Shown here: piece after piece, positions 56,526 to 64,000 of the stretch
Layout of the letters: each line of letters begins with the position of its first letter
How positions within the stretch are numbered: the first letter of the stretch is position 1
Assembly (NCBI GenBank): GCA_021792635.1
Contig: JAJYUH010000011.1
Span: 36,985 to 100,984 of the forward strand
Direction: 5' to 3'
Length of the DNA stretch: 64,000 nucleotides
From: Natronospirales bacterium
GTDB lineage: Bacteria > Pseudomonadota > Gammaproteobacteria > Natronospirales > REEB76
The notes under the pieces: generated by a model
Seen by the model: the letters and a program-made list of their open reading frames with translations, nothing else
What the model was told of the DNA's origin: nothing
The model's database searches: none
Program-made: the position numbers and the translations under genes

Positions 56526-57347
56526 TTAAAAGCATTCCCACACCGGCGTGAGATTCTCCGGCAACGGGGTTTCGATGCCGGGTTGCAGCCACGGCGTCGC
56601 CGGATTGTGGAAATCCGAGCCCATGGAGGCGGTGAATCCGAACCGCAGCGCGTAATGAGCGGCGGTTGCAATGTTATCCCGGTTGTCGCGGCCGCAAATG
56701 ATCTCGATGGCATCGCCGCCCGCCTGCTTGAATGCGGTGAGCGTTTGCATGAGCCAGGTACGCGTCATGCCGTAGCGCAACGGATGCGCCAGTACCGCGC
56801 GACCACCCGCCGCGTGTATCCAGCCGATACTTTCTTCCATGCTTGCCCAGGTCATCGCCACGTGACCCGGTTTACCGCGCGCCAGGAAGCGTTGGAAGGC
56901 TTTCTGTGGCGTGTCGGCGTGGCCCTGGTCACTGAGCCACTGGGCGAAATGCGTGCGTGTCACGTTGTCACTTCCGGCCAGATGCTGCGCGCCCGCGCAG
57001 GCATCGTGGATGCCGCGGGCGCTGAGGCGCCGGCCCATTTCCAGCGCGCGGATTCCCCGCGCCGCCCGCAGGCGCGCCAGTCCCGCGCAGAGGCCGGCAT
57101 TCCCGGGAGCGATATTCAGACCGACCACGTGCAGCGTCTTGTGTTCCCAGGTGACGGAAATCTCCACGCCCGGCACGAAGCGGATGCCTGCGGCCTGTGC
57201 CGCAGCGCCGGCTTCCGCCAGGCCGTCCAGTGAGTCGTGATCCGTGAGGGCGAGAAGCCGGACCCCGCGTGCCGCGGCGAGTTGCACCAGGTCCGTGGGC
57301 GTGAGGCTGCCGTCGGAGGCGCGCGAATGCAGGTGCAGGTCAATCAT
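56526..57347 (-). CDS. rnm: PHP-domain 5'-3' exoribonuclease (RNase AM, YciV/TrpH family)
   Basis: PHP phosphoesterase of 273 aa. MIDLHLHSRASDGSLTP carries the first metal ligands (His5, His7), LLALTDHDSLDG the second set, FVPGVEISVTW the Glu, and AVLAHPLRYG and GSDFHNP the remaining His/Asp ligands. E. coli YciV (RNase AM) trims 5' ends of RNAs including 5S rRNA and degrades short oligonucleotides. It is translationally coupled (ATGA) to the DUF465 gene upstream. The insert and length are normal. Confidence 0.9.
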   Translation of the reverse strand: MIDLHLHSRASDGSLTPTDLVQLAAARGVRLLALTDHDSLDGLAEAGAAAQAAGIRFVPGVEISVTWEHKTLHVVGLNIAPGNAGLCAGLARLRAARGIRALEMGRRLSARGIHDACAGAQHLAGSDNVTRTHFAQWLSDQGHADTPQKAFQRFLARGKPGHVAMTWASMEESIGWIHAAGGRAVLAHPLRYGMTRTWLMQTLTAFKQAGGDAIEIICGRDNRDNIATAAHYALRFGFTASMGSDFHNPATPWLQPGIETPLPENLTPVWECF

Positions 57348-57550
57348 GCGTCGAGATCGGGGATGAGCAGGCTTTCAAGTTTGGCGATGTAGTCCTTGAG
57401 CTGCAGCTTGCGTTTCTTGAGACGTTTCAGTTGCAGCTCATTGGTGCGCAAATCCTCGGCCAGGCGGCCGATGGCGATATCGAGATCCCGGTGCTCCAGG
57501 CGGAGTTGCTCGAGCTTGGTGCGGATTTCCTGGGGAGAGCTGGTTTCCAT
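57344..57550 (-). CDS. DUF465 (YdcH-like) small coiled-coil protein, 68 aa
   Basis: One long amphipathic helix pair (IRTKLEQLRLEHRDLDIAIGRLAEDLRTNELQLKRLKKRKLQLKDYIAKLESLLIPDLDA) with the LKRLKKRKLQLKD core of DUF465. Function unknown; members are abundant small cytoplasmic proteins. Its stop overlaps the rnm start by 4 bp. The gene is divergent from queD. Confidence 0.88.
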   Translation of the reverse strand: METSSPQEIRTKLEQLRLEHRDLDIAIGRLAEDLRTNELQLKRLKKRKLQLKDYIAKLESLLIPDLDA

Positions 57551-57783
57551 GGAGCGGCAATCCGGCCGGATGGGACCTCACCGGCGACGCCTGCCAACAT
57601 ACGGGAGCGCTTTTGCCCGCGCAAGCGCCGGGGTCTCAGGCTGCAAAATGCGCTGCGGCAGGCGCAATGCTTTACCACCCACAGGAGCCGGCAGCGGCAC
57701 CCGGCAGAACCCGCCGGTTTCCACCCGCCGAAATAGGCGTTACATTGCACGCGTGCACACCGGAAAGCTGGCAGCAGGTCCCC

Positions 57784-58140
57784 ATGGAAATTTTCAAGGT
57801 ATTCCATATCGAAGCCGCCCACCGGCTGCCGAACCTGCCGGCTGAACACAAGTGCAGCCGCCTGCACGGCCATTCCTTCCGTGTGGAAATCCATGTGGCG
57901 GGCGAAGTACGGCAGCCTGCCGGCTGGATCATGGATTTCGCCGATCTCAAGCGGGTCTTCGCACCGGTATTCGCGGCGCTGGATCATCGTTACCTGAACG
58001 AGATTCCGGGACTGGAAAATCCCACCAGTGAAAACCTGGCGCGCTGGATCTGGCAACGCCTCAGACCCACGCTGCCGGGCTTGTGCAAGGTGGTAATCGC
58101 CGAAACCTGTACCGCTGGCTGCGTGTATCGCGGCGACTGA
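57784..58140 (+). CDS. queD: 6-carboxy-5,6,7,8-tetrahydropterin synthase QueD
   Basis: 118-aa PTPS-fold enzyme converting dihydroneopterin triphosphate to 6-carboxytetrahydropterin in queuosine/7-deazaguanine synthesis. Zinc ligands are His13, His28 and His30 (FHIEAAHRL; RLHGHSF), with catalytic Cys24 in HKCSRLHGH. GWIMDFADLK, LDHRYLNEI and the C-terminal ETCTAGCVY are standard QueD features. ATG 57784 is chosen because the protein starts directly with the first PTPS strand. No other queuosine gene is nearby. Confidence 0.95.
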   Translation: MEIFKVFHIEAAHRLPNLPAEHKCSRLHGHSFRVEIHVAGEVRQPAGWIMDFADLKRVFAPVFAALDHRYLNEIPGLENPTSENLARWIWQRLRPTLPGLCKVVIAETCTAGCVYRGD

Positions 58141-58315
58141 TTATCCGTGTGCCGGCCATGCCTTTGCCGATCCCTTGGCGCCGCGTACCGCGCGTGAGCC
58201 GCGGCCCGTATGCCTGACGGCGCAGCCGCAGCTCTTCATGCGCTTCAAGTCATGCCTGCCACCGTTGCGGCGTGCTACGCTAAACCCATCCGGGGATGTT
58301 GCACGAGGTTCCGTT

Positions 58316-58879
58316 ATGAAAAAGCGTTTGTCATTACTGGTATTTCTGGCGGCGGGCGTACTGGCGGGTGGCCAGGCGGCCACTTACCAGGGTGTCACTC
58401 TGCCGGACACCGCCACGCTGGGTGGCAAGACCCTGGTGCTGAACGGCATGGGTCTGCGCGAGTATTTCTTCTTCGATATCTACGTGGGTGGACTCTACCT
58501 GCCGCAGAAGGCCACAACACCCGCGGCGGTGCTGGCCGAGCAGGGGCCCTATCGGGTGGTTATGGCCATGAAGCATGGCGTGAGCCGCAGGCAGTTTATG
58601 GACGCCTGGCGGAGTGATCTCAAAGCCAACAACAAAGGCGATTACTCCAAACTCAAGCCGCAAATCGCGCAGTTCGCCAAACTGTTCGATGCCGCCAAAA
58701 GCGGCGATGAAATCATCATGGACTATGTGCCGGGGAAAGGCGTGAGCGTAACCCACAACGGCAGGCTCATGGGTACGGTGAGCGGCAACAATTTCCACGA
58801 GGCGCTGCTGCACGTGTACGTGGGACCACACCCGCCCACCGAGACCCTGAAGAAAGGCCTGCTGGGAGCCCACGGCTGA
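58316..58879 (+). CDS. Secreted chalcone isomerase-like protein, 187 aa
   Basis: Signal peptide MKKRLSLLVFLAAGVLAGGQA, then the bacterial chalcone-isomerase-like domain: GVTLPDTATLGGKTLVLNGMGLREYFFFDIYVGGLYLP, AVLAEQGPYRVVMAMKHGVSR, and a C-terminal YVPGKGVSVTHNGRLMGTVSGNNFHEALLHVYVG. Such periplasmic proteins are common in gammaproteobacteria and probably bind fatty acids or lipids rather than flavonoids. Start ATG 58316 begins the signal peptide. It is convergent with cysQ. Confidence 0.9.
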   Translation: MKKRLSLLVFLAAGVLAGGQAATYQGVTLPDTATLGGKTLVLNGMGLREYFFFDIYVGGLYLPQKATTPAAVLAEQGPYRVVMAMKHGVSRRQFMDAWRSDLKANNKGDYSKLKPQIAQFAKLFDAAKSGDEIIMDYVPGKGVSVTHNGRLMGTVSGNNFHEALLHVYVGPHPPTETLKKGLLGAHG

Positions 58880-58907
58880 AGCGGGAATGCCGGCACGGGT
58901 CGGCATC

Positions 58908-59705
58908 TTACAGATACTGTAGCCAGTCGCGGGCATCGTCCGCATAGGCGATGAAATGCGGATTGAGCAGGGATTCCCTGGTGTTGTAGCGCAAGGGAGT
59001 GCCATCCACGTTGATGACCTGGCCGCCGGCTGCCAGCAGTACCGCGTGGCCGGCGCCCGTATCCCACTCGGAGGTGGGACCCAAGCGCGGGTACACATCG
59101 GCGCTGCCCTCGGCCAGCAGGCAGAACTTGAGGGCGCTGCCGCGGGAGACGATTTCGTGAGCGCCGAGTTTCGCCAGATAGCCGTCCAGTAGTTCGCCAC
59201 GGTGGGAGCGGCTCGCCACCACGCGCGCCGGTTTCCCGTCCAACGGCCGCACATGAATCGGTTGCGGCGCAGCCGCGGGCTTCCGGCAATAGGCGCCGGC
59301 ATCCACCACGCCGTAGTAGCTCAGGTTTTCCACCGGAAGGTACACTACGCCGGCCACCGGCGCGTGATTCCGTATCAGCGCGATGTTCACGGTGAAATCG
59401 CCGTTCCTGCTGATGAATTCCTTGGTGCCATCCAGCGGGTCCACCAGCCAGTAACTGTCCCAGCGCTGACGCTTCGCGAAAGGCGTGGCGGCGGACTCCT
59501 CCGACAGCACCGGCAGATCCGGCGTCAGACGTTTCAAGCCCTTCACGATAGCGTCGTTGGCCGCCATATCGGCGGCTGTGACCGGCGATTGATCAGCCTT
59601 GAGGTTCACCGTGAAATCGGTGGCGTAGATTTTGAGGATGCGATCACCCGCTTCCGCAGCGATTTCCAGCAACGGTCCCAGCAGTGGTTCGCTACGATAT
59701 GGCAA
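58908..59705 (-). CDS. cysQ: 3'(2'),5'-bisphosphate nucleotidase CysQ
   Basis: Inositol-monophosphatase fold enzyme that dephosphorylates PAP/PAPS. Metal-binding motifs: VLSEESAAT (Glu), YWLVDPLDGTKEFI (DPLDGT), and the C-terminal EWDTGAGHAVLLAAGG. NLKADQSPVTAADMAAN is the N-terminal lithium-sensitive motif. No ATG is suitably placed. TTG 59705, preceded by AGAAGGAA, is the most likely start; the frame opens at another TTG, 59732. CysQ is relevant here because the sulfotransferase-like gene at 25317 would release PAP. Confidence 0.94.
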   Translation of the reverse strand: MPYRSEPLLGPLLEIAAEAGDRILKIYATDFTVNLKADQSPVTAADMAANDAIVKGLKRLTPDLPVLSEESAATPFAKRQRWDSYWLVDPLDGTKEFISRNGDFTVNIALIRNHAPVAGVVYLPVENLSYYGVVDAGAYCRKPAAAPQPIHVRPLDGKPARVVASRSHRGELLDGYLAKLGAHEIVSRGSALKFCLLAEGSADVYPRLGPTSEWDTGAGHAVLLAAGGQVINVDGTPLRYNTRESLLNPHFIAYADDARDWLQYL

Positions 59706-59764
59706 GTGCGATTCCTTCTGATTGACGTTCAATGCCGGCAGAAGCTGAGTATATGATAGCGTCC

Positions 59765-60436
59765 ATGCCGGCTTCCGCGAAGCGAACCCCTGACTGGTCC
59801 AGTATCCATACCGTGTTCCTGGACATGGACGGCACGCTGCTGGACTTGCATTTCGACAATCATTTCTGGCTGGAGCACGTCCCTCTGCGTTACGGCGAAC
59901 GTCACGGTCTTACGCCGGCGGAGGCAAGACAGGAACTGCTGCCGCGCTTCCGTCGCATGGAAGGTACGCTGCAATGGTATTGCCTGGATTACTGGTCACG
60001 GGAACTGGACCTCGACATCCTGACGCTCAAGCGCGAACTGCAGCACCTGATCCGCGTGCAACCGCATGCCGAGGAATTCATGCGCCAGGTGCGTCAAAAT
60101 GACCGGCGGCTGGTACTGGTGACCAATGCCCATGCCGACGCTTTGTCGCTGAAACTGGAGCATACCCGTCTCGAGGTTTATCTTGATCGTATCGTATCCT
60201 CACACAGCTTCGGTACGCCGAAGGAAACCCGGGCTTTTTGGGAGCGTCTGCGGGAGCTGGAGTCTTTCGATCCCGGGAGCAGTTTCTTGGCAGACGACAG
60301 TCTGTCGGTGCTGCGTACCGCCCGCGATTACGGCATCCGCGAGCTCGTCGCCATGCGCCGGCCGGACTCGCGGCGTCCCGCCGGGGACATAGACGAGTTT
60401 CCTTCGGTAGAGACGCTGGCGGAACTGATGCTGTGA
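59765..60436 (+). CDS. yrfG: HAD-family GMP/IMP nucleotidase YrfG
   Basis: HAD phosphatase, 223 aa from ATG 59765. Motif I TVFLDMDGTLLDLHFDNHFW, motif II LVLVTNAH, motif III Lys in GTPKETRAFW, and motif IV SSFLADDSLSVL. The DNHFWLEHVPLRYGERHGLTPAEA and WYCLDYWSRELDLDI segments match E. coli YrfG, a purine nucleotide phosphatase. In-frame ATGs at 59732 and 59753 are alternatives; neither has a clear ribosome site. It is divergent from cysQ. Confidence 0.93.
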   Translation: MPASAKRTPDWSSIHTVFLDMDGTLLDLHFDNHFWLEHVPLRYGERHGLTPAEARQELLPRFRRMEGTLQWYCLDYWSRELDLDILTLKRELQHLIRVQPHAEEFMRQVRQNDRRLVLVTNAHADALSLKLEHTRLEVYLDRIVSSHSFGTPKETRAFWERLRELESFDPGSSFLADDSLSVLRTARDYGIRELVAMRRPDSRRPAGDIDEFPSVETLAELML

Positions 60437-60442
60437 ATTGGC

Positions 60443-60506
60443 GGTAGGAGCGGCGACATTCGCCGCGACCATTACTAAAGTCGCGCTGTATGACAGCGCT
60501 CCTACC
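60443..60506. repeat. REP doublet (inverted pair of GTAGGAGC palindromes)
   Basis: Unit 1 (60443-60470) is GGTAGGAG, then the hairpin CGGCGA-CAT-TCGCCG, then CGACC. Unit 2 (60479-60506, reverse orientation) is GGTAGGAG, then CGCTGT-CAT-ACAGCG, then CGACT. The stems differ in sequence but keep pairing, and the head GGTAGGAG, the CAT loop and the CGAC tail are constant. This is the classic REP/BIME layout, mobilised in trans by RAYT transposases. It sits between the convergent ends of yrfG and rhlB. Confidence 0.9.
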
Positions 60507-60525
60507 GATGGTCGCTCCAAATGTT

Positions 60526-61800
60526 TCACCGTCTTACCGGCCTTCCTCCGCGGCCGGTTTCGCGGCGCTTGCCGCCCTGCGGATGATGCGGATGCGCGTG
60601 ATAGCGCTCGCGATGCGCCGGCGGTTGCAGTACCGGCAACAGATCGGGCGTGAGGGCAGCGCGCGGGATGCAGTGGCCGATGAAGGCCTCGATCTCCGGC
60701 AGCGAAAAAGCGTATTCCTCGCAGGCGAAGCTGATGGCGTCGCCCTCGGCACCGGCGCGCGCGGTGCGGCCGATGCGATGCACATAGTCTTCCGCATCCT
60801 GGGGCAGATCGAAGTTGACGACATGGCTGACGTCGGGGATATGCAGGCCGCGGGAGGCCACGTCTGTCGTGACGAGGATCGGCAACTGGCCTTCCGTGAA
60901 TTCGCGCAACAGGCGCAGGCGCTTTTTCTGCGGCACGTCGCCGGAAAGCACCGCGGCGTTGAAGCCGTTGCCTTTGAGCCACGCTTCTACGCCCTCGGCC
61001 ACGCGTTTGGTGTTGACGAACACCATGGTGCGGTGCGCTTCGAGGCGCCTGAGCAACCCCACCAGCAGGGCGATCTTTTCGTTGGTGGCCGGCAGGTACA
61101 GTATCTGGCGCACGCGGTCCACCGTGACCTTGTCCGGCTCGATGCGCACGAATTGAGCGTTATTCATGTGCTCGTAAGAGAGCTCCATGACGCGGTAGGA
61201 GAGGGTGGCCGAGAACAGCATGTTGAGCCGCCCGGTCGGATGCGGCATGCGGCGCATCAGGAAGCGCACGTCGGCGATGAAACCCATGTCGAACATGCGA
61301 TCGGCTTCGTCCAGTACCATCACATCCAGGGCGCGCAGGTCGTACAGGTGCTGCTTGAAATAGTCTATGAGCCGGCCGGGTGTGCCGATCAGCACATCCA
61401 CGCCCGCCGCCACGGTAGCGCGCTGTTTGTCGTAATTCTCGCCGCCATACACCACCGTCAGTTTGAAGCCCGTGTGCCGGCCCAGAACTTCCGCGTCCTT
61501 GTGGATCTGTACCGCCAGTTCGCGGGTGGGGGCCACCACCAGGGCGCGGGGTTGGGTTGGCCGCCGCCCCGCTGCGGCGGGTTTGATGAGCAGGTGCTGG
61601 TACAGGGCCAGCAGAAAGGCGGCGGTCTTGCCGGTGCCGGTCTGGGCCTGGCCCGCCACATCCTGGCCCTTGAGGAGCAACGGCAGGGCCTCAGCCTGGA
61701 TAGGGGTACAGCGGCTGAAACCCGCCTCCGTGAGGCTGGTAAGCAGGGACGCGGCCAGTCCCAGGGATTCAAAACGCAGATCGCTCAGGTGCTGGTCCAT
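60526..61800 (-). CDS. rhlB: DEAD-box RNA helicase RhlB
   Basis: 424-aa helicase: Q motif [13 protein letters not shown], Walker [24 protein letters not shown] ([13 protein letters not shown]), SAT, and [25 protein letters not shown] plus [10 protein letters not shown]. Position opposite trxA-rho is the conserved gammaproteobacterial rhlB locus. RhlB unwinds RNA for the degradosome. The C-terminal tail is short, basic and His-rich. ATG 61800 ([15 protein letters not shown]) is preferred over a start 21 codons upstream. Confidence 0.94.
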   Translation of the reverse strand: MDQHLSDLRFESLGLAASLLTSLTEAGFSRCTPIQAEALPLLLKGQDVAGQAQTGTGKTAAFLLALYQHLLIKPAAAGRRPTQPRALVVAPTRELAVQIHKDAEVLGRHTGFKLTVVYGGENYDKQRATVAAGVDVLIGTPGRLIDYFKQHLYDLRALDVMVLDEADRMFDMGFIADVRFLMRRMPHPTGRLNMLFSATLSYRVMELSYEHMNNAQFVRIEPDKVTVDRVRQILYLPATNEKIALLVGLLRRLEAHRTMVFVNTKRVAEGVEAWLKGNGFNAAVLSGDVPQKKRLRLLREFTEGQLPILVTTDVASRGLHIPDVSHVVNFDLPQDAEDYVHRIGRTARAGAEGDAISFACEEYAFSLPEIEAFIGHCIPRAALTPDLLPVLQPPAHRERYHAHPHHPQGGKRRETGRGGRPVRR

Positions 61801-62058
61801 TGGTTGCTTTTTGTACAGGACTCCGGGGCTTGCATTCTTGCGGCGGTTGGGCTCAAATATCACTCAACGCCTGTAGCCCGCGCCTCGTGCGGGACATTTT
61901 GCACTTCACAGCGCTTTTACCAGAACCGCGAGCAAGCCGCGATATTGTGCCTTAAACGGGCACGGCACGTCACATAATATCCCCGTTGAGTGTTGCACGT
62001 CCCACGCGTTCTCGCGCCTACATGCGAACAGGTTGAGCCACTTGGAGGCCATTTAATC

Positions 62059-62385
62059 GTGAGTGAGCATATTGTTTATACCAGCGATGCTAATTTCGAC
62101 AGCGACGTACTCAAATCCGATCTGCCGGTACTGGTGGATTACTGGGCCGAATGGTGCGGACCCTGCAAGATGATCGCCCCCATCCTGGATGAGATCGCCA
62201 CCGACTACCAGGGCAAACTCCGGGTGGCGAAGGTTAACGTGGATGAAAACGCGCAGCTTACACAGAAATACGGCATCCGCAGTATCCCCACCTTGATGCT
62301 GTTCAAGAACGGCAATGTGCAGGCACAGAAAATCGGCGCTCTGTCTAAATCCCAACTGGCGGCATTTATCGAAACCAATTTGTGA
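62059..62385 (+). CDS. trxA: Thioredoxin 1
   Basis: 108-aa thioredoxin: active site WCGPC in [38 protein letters not shown] with the cis-Pro, and C-terminal [15 protein letters not shown]. Start is GTG 62059, 10 nt after GGAGG; an ATG-like start upstream would add a non-thioredoxin leader. It lies 146 bp upstream of rho, the usual trxA-rho arrangement, and is divergent from rhlB. Confidence 0.96.
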   Translation: MSEHIVYTSDANFDSDVLKSDLPVLVDYWAEWCGPCKMIAPILDEIATDYQGKLRVAKVNVDENAQLTQKYGIRSIPTLMLFKNGNVQAQKIGALSKSQLAAFIETNL

Positions 62386-62531
62386 TCACCCGGACGGCGG
62401 GGGCCGTTGGACATGAACTGAACCGGCGGCCATGAGTCACTGCAGAGACCGGTAACGACCTGGAAAAAATCCCAGCCCGAATTGCCGCCGGCGATCCCCA
62501 TATTTCCTGAAAGACCGAGAACACAACGTTT

Positions 62532-63791
62532 ATGAACCTTACGGAACTCAAGAAAAAGCCTGCCGAGGCCATCATCGAGCTGGCCGAATCCATGGGCCTC
62601 GAGAACATGGCGCGCTCGCGCAAGCAGGATGTGATCTTCTCCATCCTCAAGTCCCATGCCCGCAACGGCGAGGAAATCTCCGGCGACGGGGTGCTGGAAA
62701 TCCTCCAGGACGGCTTCGGCTTCCTGCGCTCCGCCGAGGGCTCCTACCTGGCGGGACCGGACGATATCTATGTCTCCCCCAGCCAGATACGGCGTTTCAA
62801 CCTGCGCACCGGCGATTCCGTGGCGGGCAAGATCCGCCCTCCCAAGGAAGGCGAGCGCTACTTCGCGCTGCTCAAGGTGGACCACATCAATTTCGATCCG
62901 CCGGAGAACGCCAAGAGCAAGGTGCTGTTCGAGAACCTGACGCCGCTGTTCCCCAAGCAGCGCTTCAAGATGGAACGCGGTAACGGCTCCACCGAGGATA
63001 TCACCGCGCGCATCATTGACATGATCGCACCCATCGGCAAGGGCCAGCGCGGCCTGATCGTGTCGCCGCCCAAGGCCGGCAAGACCATGATGCTGCAGAA
63101 TATCGCCCAGAGCATCACCGCCAATCATCCCGAGGTCTATCTCATCGTGCTGCTGATTGACGAGCGTCCCGAGGAAGTGACCGAGATGCAACGCTCGGTG
63201 AAGGGTGAGGTGGTGTCCTCCACCTTCGACGAACCGGCCACGCGCCATGTGCAGGTCGCGGAAATGGTCATCGAGAAGGCCAAACGTCTCGTCGAACACA
63301 AGCGCGACGTGGTGATCCTGCTGGATTCCATCACGCGTCTGGGGCGCGCCTATAACACCGTGGTGCCGGCCTCCGGCAAGGTGCTCACCGGCGGTGTGGA
63401 CGCCAATGCCCTGCAACGTCCCAAGCGTTTCTTCGGCGCGGCACGCAACATCGAGGAGGGCGGTTCGCTTACCATCCTCGCCACCGCGCTGGTGGAGACC
63501 GGCTCGCGCATGGATGACGTGATCTACGAGGAATTCAAGGGTACCGGCAACTCGGAAATCCATCTCGACCGGCGCATCGCCGAAAAACGCGTGTTTCCTG
63601 CCATCAATATCAACCGTTCCGGCACGCGCCGCGAGGAGCTGCTGGTGGCCCAGGATGAACTGCAGAAAATATGGATTCTGCGCAAGCTCCTGCACCCCAT
63701 GGATGAGCTGGCTGCCAGCGAATTCCTGCTGGACAAGCTCAAGGAAACCAAGACCAATGCGGAATTCTACGATTCCATGAAGCGGCAATAA
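62532..63791 (+). CDS. rho: Transcription termination factor Rho
   Basis: Full-length Rho, 419 aa. N-terminal helical and cold-shock-like RNA-binding domains ([65 protein letters not shown]), Walker [12 protein letters not shown] near 177-187, Walker [17 protein letters not shown], and the R-loop/[19 protein letters not shown] region. Hexameric ATP-dependent RNA translocase that ends transcription. The gene is intact. A long 7-bp minisatellite starts about 80 bp after it. Confidence 0.97.
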   Translation: MNLTELKKKPAEAIIELAESMGLENMARSRKQDVIFSILKSHARNGEEISGDGVLEILQDGFGFLRSAEGSYLAGPDDIYVSPSQIRRFNLRTGDSVAGKIRPPKEGERYFALLKVDHINFDPPENAKSKVLFENLTPLFPKQRFKMERGNGSTEDITARIIDMIAPIGKGQRGLIVSPPKAGKTMMLQNIAQSITANHPEVYLIVLLIDERPEEVTEMQRSVKGEVVSSTFDEPATRHVQVAEMVIEKAKRLVEHKRDVVILLDSITRLGRAYNTVVPASGKVLTGGVDANALQRPKRFFGAARNIEEGGSLTILATALVETGSRMDDVIYEEFKGTGNSEIHLDRRIAEKRVFPAININRSGTRREELLVAQDELQKIWILRKLLHPMDELAASEFLLDKLKETKTNAEFYDSMKRQ

Positions 63792-63808
63792 AAAAAGAAG
63801 TGAGGGGC

Positions 63809-63887
63809 GAGGCGTGAGGCGTTGAAATACCAAAAGACCTTGACAAGAAAATTCTAACGGCAATACTTTTTGAACGCCTCACGCCTC
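63809..63887. repeat. Inverted repeat flanking the rho 3' spacer
   Basis: GAGGCGTGAGGCGTT (63809-63823) is the reverse complement of AACGCCTCACGCCTC (63873-63887). The left arm is therefore two reversed units of the minisatellite that begins at 63874. The 49-bp AT-rich loop (63824-63872) could let the pair form a long hairpin at the end of the rho transcript. Confidence 0.85.
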
Positions 63888-64000
63888 ACGCCTCACGCCT
63901 CACGCCTCACGCCTCACGCCTCACGCCTCACGCCTCACGCCTCACGCCTCACGCCTCACGCCTCACGCCTCACGCCTCACGCCTCACGCCTCACGCCTCA
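63874..64000 (+). repeat. 7-bp tandem minisatellite (ACGCCTC), at least 18 copies, running off the window
   Basis: From 63874 to the last base the sequence is an uninterrupted array of ACGCCTC: 18 full units plus one base, with no variant unit seen. The array continues beyond the window, so total length is unknown. It lies downstream of rho and is non-coding as far as visible. Perfect identity suggests active slippage. Confidence 0.97.

Noticed and set aside
63874..64000. CRISPR array
   Set aside because: The repeat unit is 7 bp, in direct contact with the next, without spacers; it is a minisatellite.

Overview
The window is high-GC bacterial chromosome, most likely from a gammaproteobacterium close to the Xanthomonadales/Nevskiales/Steroidobacterales side of the class. 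The evidence is the rhlB | trxA-rho block at the right end, ttcA, an E. coli-like msrA, the DUF465-rnm pair, greB, trxC, yrfG, cysQ, queD, a large TonB-dependent receptor beside a sulfotransferase-like gene, and GTAGGAGC-type REP palindromes. I recognised no rRNA, tRNA, complete insertion sequence or CRISPR array.

Layout. 1-5.2 kb: the 3' part of a GMC oxidoreductase, an internally deleted Asp/Glu racemase, a doubly broken fatty acid desaturase, a saccharopine-dehydrogenase-like enzyme and two small Cys-rich proteins. 5.8-11.5 kb: trxC, greB, a CBS protein, a DUF998 membrane protein, an HExxH protein, a large acyl-CoA dehydrogenase and an AT-rich secreted orphan. 11.5-14.8 kb: a hairpin-rich spacer, then an ArsR regulator followed by Old Yellow Enzyme, glutathione S-transferase and FMN reductase genes, which looks like an electrophile/quinone detoxification operon. 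14.8-21.3 kb: quinol nitric oxide reductase under a perfect FNR/DNR box, an SDR, msrA, an ICMT-like membrane protein and a NarX/NarL-like pair whose kinase has no membrane segments. 22-26.4 kb: the TonB receptor, its terminator and the sulfotransferase-like gene. 26.8-33.6 kb: the Lhr helicase, a decayed toxin-antitoxin cassette, a relic of the lhr 3' end, an AT-rich HNH endonuclease and DUF899. 33.7-42.4 kb: two tandem periplasmic-propeller diguanylate cyclases interleaved with a full kefC and a broken kefC. 42.6-50.7 kb: a BarA-like hybrid kinase, DUF3311-MctP-SemiSWEET transporters, two uncharacterised proteins, an outer-membrane-like protein and NfeD-slipin. 50.8-53.2 kb: a toxin-antitoxin island (HigA-like, AbrB-Doc, MazEF) and an AT-rich orphan. 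53.4-64 kb: core genes (ttcA, an HD-GYP gene, rnm, queD, cysQ, yrfG, rhlB, trxA, rho), REP elements and a 7-bp minisatellite at the right edge.

The most unusual feature is a repeated arrangement. At three loci (lhr, slipin, kefC) an intact gene is followed by cargo A, then by a diverged copy of only that gene's 3' end, then by cargo B. At lhr and slipin, cargo A is toxin-antitoxin-related and cargo B is an AT-rich accessory gene. At kefC both cargos are diguanylate cyclases. This suggests that alternative downstream cargos become stacked through recombination at conserved gene 3' ends.

Signalling density is also high: two GGDEF proteins, one HD-GYP protein, one hybrid kinase and one NarX/L-type pair. 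NO reduction, thioredoxins, MsrA and the OYE/GST operon point to an organism coping with nitrosative, oxidative and electrophile stress.
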